A stretch of DNA of 64,000 nt, taken from positions 1 to 64,000 of the forward strand of contig JADJTR010000003.1 in the NCBI GenBank assembly GCA_016711085.1. The letters run 5' to 3'. Below, piece after piece: positions 60,095 through 64,000 of this stretch. The translations under genes and the position numbers were made by a program. The notes under the pieces were generated by a model. The model was not told where the DNA came from. It worked only from the letters and a program-made list of their open reading frames with translations, and did not search any database. How positions within the stretch are numbered: position 1 is the stretch's first letter; each line of letters starts with the position of its first letter. Source of the stretch: Phyllobacteriaceae bacterium. Its GTDB lineage: Bacteria > Pseudomonadota > Alphaproteobacteria > Rhizobiales > Rhizobiaceae.

Positions 60095-61225
60095 TCTCGC
60101 CCGCCGGGCGGTCCGGCGGAGCGAAGTCATGGCGATGGCGACGGAAAGCGGGCGAGGGGCGACGGGCGTCACCTTCGGCGCGCGCCTCGCATTCGAGCGC
60201 ATCAGCCACGCCTATGCCGGCAAACCCACCGTCGTCGACGTGTCGCTTGTGGCCGAACCGGGCGAGGTGACCTGCCTGCTCGGACCTTCAGGCTCCGGCA
60301 AAACGACATTGTTGCGCATCGCTTCCGGCATCGAGCCGCAGACCAGCGGCCGCATCCTGCTCAACGACCGCGAAATCGCCGGACCGGCGGTATTCCTGCC
60401 GCCGGAACAGCGCTCCATCGGCATGGTGTTCCAGGATTTCGCCCTGTTCCCGCATTTGACCATCCTCGACAATGTCCGGTTCGGGCTGACGGCGCTGTCG
60501 AAAAAGGAAGCGGAAGCCGCCGCCATGCAGGCGCTGGCCCGCGTCGGGCTGGAAAGCCACGCCAAATCCTGGCCGCATGTGCTGTCGGGCGGCGAACAGC
60601 AACGCGTGGCGCTGGCCCGCGCGCTCGCGCCCCGTCCGGCGGTGCTGCTGATGGACGAACCCTTCTCCGGCCTCGATTCGCGACTGAAGGATTCGGTGCG
60701 CGCCGAAACGCTTGCCATGCTGCGCGAAAGCCGGGCGACCGCGATCGTCGTCACCCATGACGCCGAGGAAGCGATGCGCATGGCCGACAGCATCGCGTTG
60801 ATGCGCGACGGCCGGCTGGTCCAGGCCGGCGCGGCGGAGGATATTTACCGCAATCCGGCCAGCCTGTTCGTCGCCTCGTTCTTCGCCGAGTTGAACCTGT
60901 TCAAGGCGCGGGTCAAAGGCGGCCGGGCGGAAATCCCGCTCGGCTCGTTCGCCGCGCCCGGAATCGCCGAGGGCGCGGCCGTCGATGTGGCGGTGCGCCT
61001 GCCGGCCATCGAGCCGGCGCCGGCGGGGCAGGGCGTTCCGGCGCGCGTCGTCTCGCGGCGATTTCTCGGCGTTGTCGAACTGCTCGATCTCGCCGTGCCC
61101 GGCGCGGAATCGACGGTGCGGGCTGGGTGCGCTGCGGCGCTTTCCCGCCCAATGCCGGCGAATTGTCGATTGTCGCGCGTCCGGCCGACGTGCTTGTGTT
61201 TGAAAGTCGCGACACGAACGCATAA
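60087..61225 (+). CDS. ABC transporter ATP-binding protein, FbpC-like (one apparent frameshift near the end)
   Basis: A repaired product of about 379 residues: ATPase subunit of the iron(III)/molybdate/thiamine/spermidine-type family with a C-terminal regulatory TOBE-like domain. Walker A LLGPSGSGKTTLLRIASG, Q-loop MVFQDFALFPHL, signature LSGGEQQRVALARAL, Walker B LLMDEPFSGLD, switch His in VVTHDAEEAM. Near 61130 one base is missing; the restored frame ends SIVARPADVLVFESRDTNA before the TAA at 61223. No permease or binding-protein gene is nearby. Its start overlaps scpB, an unexpected position between scpB and tatA. Confidence 0.88.
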
Positions 61226-61263
61226 ATGTGGTTCAAGGCGTCACGGTTTCACGAGGTAAGATC

Positions 61264-61485
61264 ATGGGTTCCTTTTCGGTCTGGCACTGGCTGATCGTTC
61301 TGGCGGTTGTGCTGCTCCTGTTCGGGCGCGGCAAAATTCCGGAGTTGATGGGCGACGTCGCCAAGGGCATCAAGAATTTCAAGAAGGGCATGTCCGACGA
61401 GGACAAGGCCGCCGTCGAGGACAACGCGGCGAAAACGGTCGATCACCGCGCCGAAGAGGCCGTCAACGTCAACAAGAAGTCCTGA
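61264..61485 (+). CDS. tatA: Sec-independent protein translocase protein TatA
   Basis: Pore-forming subunit of the twin-arginine translocase that exports folded proteins. 73 residues: one N-terminal helix (WHWLIVLAVVLLLFGRGKIP) with the FGRGKIPELMGDVAKGI hinge and amphipathic helix characteristic of TatA, and a short charged tail. RBS GAGGTAAG precedes the ATG. tatB follows after 45 bases. Confidence 0.94.
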   Translation: MGSFSVWHWLIVLAVVLLLFGRGKIPELMGDVAKGIKNFKKGMSDEDKAAVEDNAAKTVDHRAEEAVNVNKKS

Positions 61486-61530
61486 CGCCCGGTTCCGGCG
61501 TCACAGCCCTGCCACGAGGCGCATTTCGCC

Positions 61531-62085
61531 ATGTTCGATGTCGGCTGGACCGAAATGCTGGTGATCGCGGTCGTCATGATCGTGGTCGTCGGCCCCAAGG
61601 ATTTGCCGAAGATGCTGCGCACCTTCGGCAAGACCACGGCGAAGCTGCGCTCAATGGCCGGCGATTTTCGCCGGCAATTCGACGAGGCGCTGCGCGAGGC
61701 GGAGCTCGACGATCTCAAATCGACCGTCGATTCCGTACGCTCGCTCGATCCGCGCCAGATGATCCGCAAGGAATTCGATCCGATCGCGAAAGCGGCGCAG
61801 GACGTGCGCTCCGGCCTCGACCAGATGATGAAGCCGACGGCCAAGGTCGACGACAAGGCTGCCGCCGCCGCGCATTTCGCGGCGCCGGCCAAGACCGGGG
61901 CGACGGCGTTGCCGGGCATGGCCGATCCGGGCGCCAAGGAGGAAGAGCCGGTGTTCCAGCTCGGGCCTTCGCCGCTGCCGGCCGCCAGGGCCGTGCATGA
62001 GGAAGCGCCGGCGAAGACCGCGGCGACCAAGGTGAGCGGCTCGAAGCCGCGCGCGCCGCGGGCGAAAAAGGACAAGACCGCGTGA
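61531..62085 (+). CDS. tatB: Sec-independent protein translocase protein TatB
   Basis: Subunit of the twin-arginine signal receptor with TatC. 184 residues. The start MFDVGWTEMLVIAVVMIVVV has the Glu in the helix, typical of TatB, followed by GPKDLPKMLRTFGKTTAKL, the hinge and amphipathic helix. The tail is long, Ala/Lys/Pro-rich and probably disordered. The stop overlaps the tatC GTG start. Confidence 0.92.
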   Translation: MFDVGWTEMLVIAVVMIVVVGPKDLPKMLRTFGKTTAKLRSMAGDFRRQFDEALREAELDDLKSTVDSVRSLDPRQMIRKEFDPIAKAAQDVRSGLDQMMKPTAKVDDKAAAAAHFAAPAKTGATALPGMADPGAKEEEPVFQLGPSPLPAARAVHEEAPAKTAATKVSGSKPRAPRAKKDKTA

Positions 62086-62918
62086 CGCCGCCAAACGAGG
62101 AAGCCGAAATCGAAAAGAGCTCCGCCCCGCTGGTCGAGCACCTGATCGAGCTGCGCACGCGGCTGATGTGGGCGATCGGCGGCTTTTTCATCGCGTTCCT
62201 CGCCTGTTTCGCCTATGCCAAGGAACTGTTCAACCTGCTGGTCATCCCGTTCAAATGGGCGGTCGGCTGGGCCGGCCTCGACGCCAAGCATGTCGAACTG
62301 ATCTACACCGCGCCGCAGGAATTCTTCTTCACCCAGGTGAAGATCGCCATGTTCGGCGGCGTCGTCATCGCCTTTCCGCTGATCGCGACGCAGATCTACA
62401 AATTCGTCGCGCCGGGCCTCTACAAGAACGAGAAGGGCGCGTTCCTGCCGTTCCTCATCGCCTCTCCGATCCTGTTCCTGATGGGCGGGGCGCTGGTCTA
62501 TTTCTTCTTCACGCCGATGGTGATGTGGTTCTTCCTCGCCATGCAGCAGGTCGGGCCGGACGAGGAAGTGCAGATTTCGCTGCTGCCGAAAGTGTCGGAA
62601 TATCTCAGCCTGATCATGACGCTGATCTTCTCCTTCGGCCTCGTGTTCCAGCTTCCCGTCATCACGACGCTGCTCGCCCGCGTCGGCATGGTCACGTCCG
62701 ACGGCCTGCGCGAGAAGCGCAAATGGGCGATTGTCATCGCCTTCATCGTCGCCGCCGTGCTCACCCCGCCGGACCCGCTGAGCCAGCTGGGCCTTGCGCT
62801 TCCGACCATCCTTCTCTACGAGGTCTCCATCCTGACCGCCCGGATGGTCGAACGGCAACGCGCCGCCGCGCTCGCGCAAAACGAGAGCGGGGCGGAGGTC
62901 GCCAAGGCCGGCGAGTAA
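62082..62918 (+). CDS. tatC: Sec-independent protein translocase protein TatC
   Basis: Core of the twin-arginine receptor, 278 residues with six helices. The N-terminal HLIELRTRLMWAIGGFFIAF includes the conserved E-L-R-x-R that binds the twin arginine; FFFTQVKIAMFGGVVIAFPL carries the cytoplasmic loop/second helix; LIASPILFLMGGALVYFFF follows. GTG start overlapping tatB by four bases (GTGA). serS begins 50 bases after the stop. Confidence 0.95.
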   Translation: MTPPNEEAEIEKSSAPLVEHLIELRTRLMWAIGGFFIAFLACFAYAKELFNLLVIPFKWAVGWAGLDAKHVELIYTAPQEFFFTQVKIAMFGGVVIAFPLIATQIYKFVAPGLYKNEKGAFLPFLIASPILFLMGGALVYFFFTPMVMWFFLAMQQVGPDEEVQISLLPKVSEYLSLIMTLIFSFGLVFQLPVITTLLARVGMVTSDGLREKRKWAIVIAFIVAAVLTPPDPLSQLGLALPTILLYEVSILTARMVERQRAAALAQNESGAEVAKAGE

Positions 62919-62968
62919 AGCGTTTGCCGGCATCCGGCGTGGTCGCCTGACATCGCCGGACGCTTCCC

Positions 62969-64000
62969 ATGCTCGACATCAAATGGATACGCGAAAACCC
63001 CGCCGCGCTCGACGCCGCGCTGGCGCGCCGCGGGGCGGAGCCGCAGGCCGCAGCCCTGATCGGCATTGACGAGGCGCGCCGCGCCCATATCGCCGAATTG
63101 CAAGGCGCGCAGGAGCGCCGCAACGCCGCGTCGAAGGAAATCGGCCAGGCGATGGCGCAGAAGGACGCGGCGAAGGCCGAGGCGCTGAAGGCGGAAGTCG
63201 CCGACATCAAAACCTTCCTCTCCACCGCCGAGGGCGAGGGCCGCCGCCACGACGAGAAGCTGCGCGACGCGCTGGCGCGCATCCCGAACGTGCCGCTCGA
63301 CGACGTGCCGACCGGCAAGGACGAGCACGACAACATCGAAATCCGCCGCTGGGGCGAGCCGCGCAGCTTTTCGTTCGCGCCGAAGGAGCATTTCGACATC
63401 GGCGAAAAGCTCGGACTGATGGATTTCGACGCGGCGGCGAAAATGTCCGGCGCGCGCTTCGTCGTGCTGAAGGGGGCGCTGGCGCGGCTGGAACGGGCGC
63501 TGGCGCAATTCATGCTCGATCTGCACACGGACGCGCATGGCTACACCGAGGTCAGCCCGCCGCTGCTGGTGCGGGCGAACGCGCTTTTTGGTACAAATCA
63601 ACTTCCAAAATTCGGCGATGATTTGTTCTGGGGAACGACCGCAACCCGCGATGAAGTTGAAATTCTTCAATCTAAGATAGAAGATTATCGCCAAAGGAAG
63701 TTAGCTATAATATCGGAAATTGATGAGTTTGGAGATTACATCGAAGGATTTCCGAGTACCGAACGTGGCGCTCAACTAAAGCATTTTCAAACACCAGAAA
63801 TCGTCGAATTGGAGTCTGAAAAGCGCTACTTATTTAGCGAATTGAATCGTTATGAAACGGCTCTCCGAGCCAAATTGGATGACCTTTCTTCGCCGCCATC
63901 CCGCCTCGGCCTCATCCCCACCGCCGAGGTGCCGCTGACCAATCTCGTGCGCGAATCCATCCTCGACGAATCGGCGCTGCCGATGCGCATGACTGCCGGC
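62969..64000 (+). CDS. serS: seryl-tRNA synthetase, 3'-truncated by window, with AT-rich in-frame insertion
   Basis: Class II synthetase charging tRNA-Ser; the gene runs off the window. The N-terminal coiled-coil tRNA-binding arm is clear (MLDIKWIRENPAALDAALAR, then long charged helices to about residue 105). Then RRWGEPRSFSFAPKEHFDI, and motif 1 with GYTEVSPPLLVRANALFG near residues 191-208. Next should come the QLPKF ... DLF ... LIPTAEVPL block. Here QLPKF is at about 211-215, but LIPTAEVPL does not appear until about residue 315: roughly 80-90 extra residues lie between, in an AT-rich stretch with no stop and in frame. The normal sequence resumes as LTNLVRESILDESALPMRMT. Confidence 0.9.
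   Translation, partial: MLDIKWIRENPAALDAALARRGAEPQAAALIGIDEARRAHIAELQGAQERRNAASKEIGQAMAQKDAAKAEALKAEVADIKTFLSTAEGEGRRHDEKLRDALARIPNVPLDDVPTGKDEHDNIEIRRWGEPRSFSFAPKEHFDIGEKLGLMDFDAAAKMSGARFVVLKGALARLERALAQFMLDLHTDAHGYTEVSPPLLVRANALFGTNQLPKFGDDLFWGTTATRDEVEILQSKIEDYRQRKLAIISEIDEFGDYIEGFPSTERGAQLKHFQTPEIVELESEKRYLFSELNRYETALRAKLDDLSSPPSRLGLIPTAEVPLTNLVRESILDESALPMRMTAG

Noticed and set aside
63585..63895. Intein or intron in serS
   Set aside because: There is no Cys/Ser at the left splice point, no His-Asn at the right, and the segment is too short for an intein with endonuclease. The frame is open throughout, so an intron is not needed.

Overview
The window looks like a chromosome segment of a GC-rich alphaproteobacterium of the Hyphomicrobiales (Rhizobiales) type. 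The evidence is gene order: clpP-clpX-lon-hup, popZ next to valS, an orphan FliO-like protein beside cckA, exoR near xthA, and the run erpA / dgt-argS-SPOR-nagZ-scpA-scpB-(ABC ATPase)-tatABC-serS. All of these are familiar from that order. I see no prophage, transposase, CRISPR array or rRNA. The species cannot be named from sequence alone.

Layout. 1-41: 3' end of a class II tRNA (probably Leu). 82-9850: accessory metabolism (DbpA-like RNA helicase, DUF1761, dienelactone hydrolase, MAPEG, a LysR-controlled oxidoreductase/SDR pair, and a TetR-linked membrane/FAD-oxidoreductase operon with a clear operator). 9900-19470: adenine deaminase, diaminopropionate ammonia-lyase, GST, an Lgt-like membrane protein, a Gly-rich mini-protein, enoyl-CoA hydratase, MetY, a pair of paralogous J-protein-like genes and a cupin. 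18442-21520: two paralogous secreted proteins of unknown function flanking a DUF3563 gene and a gene-poor stretch; one is translationally coupled to a P450. 22758-29400: small secreted proteins, then the ClpP/ClpX/Lon/HU proteostasis block. 29481-33868: Kup potassium transporter divergent from a truncated KdpD/KdpE pair, and tRNA-Lys. 33973-42655: EamA exporter, GlmU, GlmS, PopZ, a damaged MntA/HepT toxin-antitoxin pair, ValS. 42813-51950: D,D-carboxypeptidase, FliO-like protein, CckA, a broken exoR, an unknown membrane protein, XthA, nucleobase permease, ErpA. 52037-64000: dGTPase, ArgS, SPOR protein, NagZ, ScpA/ScpB, an orphan ABC ATPase, TatABC and the start of SerRS.

How the parts fit. 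Much of the right half is cell-cycle and envelope housekeeping: cell polarity (PopZ), CtrA control (CckA, ClpXP), chromosome condensation (ScpAB), peptidoglycan supply, trimming and recycling (GlmU/GlmS, carboxypeptidase, NagZ, SPOR) and folded-protein export (Tat). The left half is catabolic and detoxifying.

Two features dominate Part 2. First, at least thirteen reading-frame breaks are spread over eleven genes, including essential argS. Eleven of the thirteen are explained by one missing base, usually beside a short homopolymer, so I read them as sequence errors, not decay; genes are given here as repaired spans. Two other genes (hepT, exoR) carry in-frame stops. Second, the AT-rich patch at about 63585-63890 inside serS carries an in-frame, helix-rich insertion of about 80-90 codons between conserved SerRS motifs. 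It is the strongest compositional anomaly in the window and the best candidate for something undescribed.
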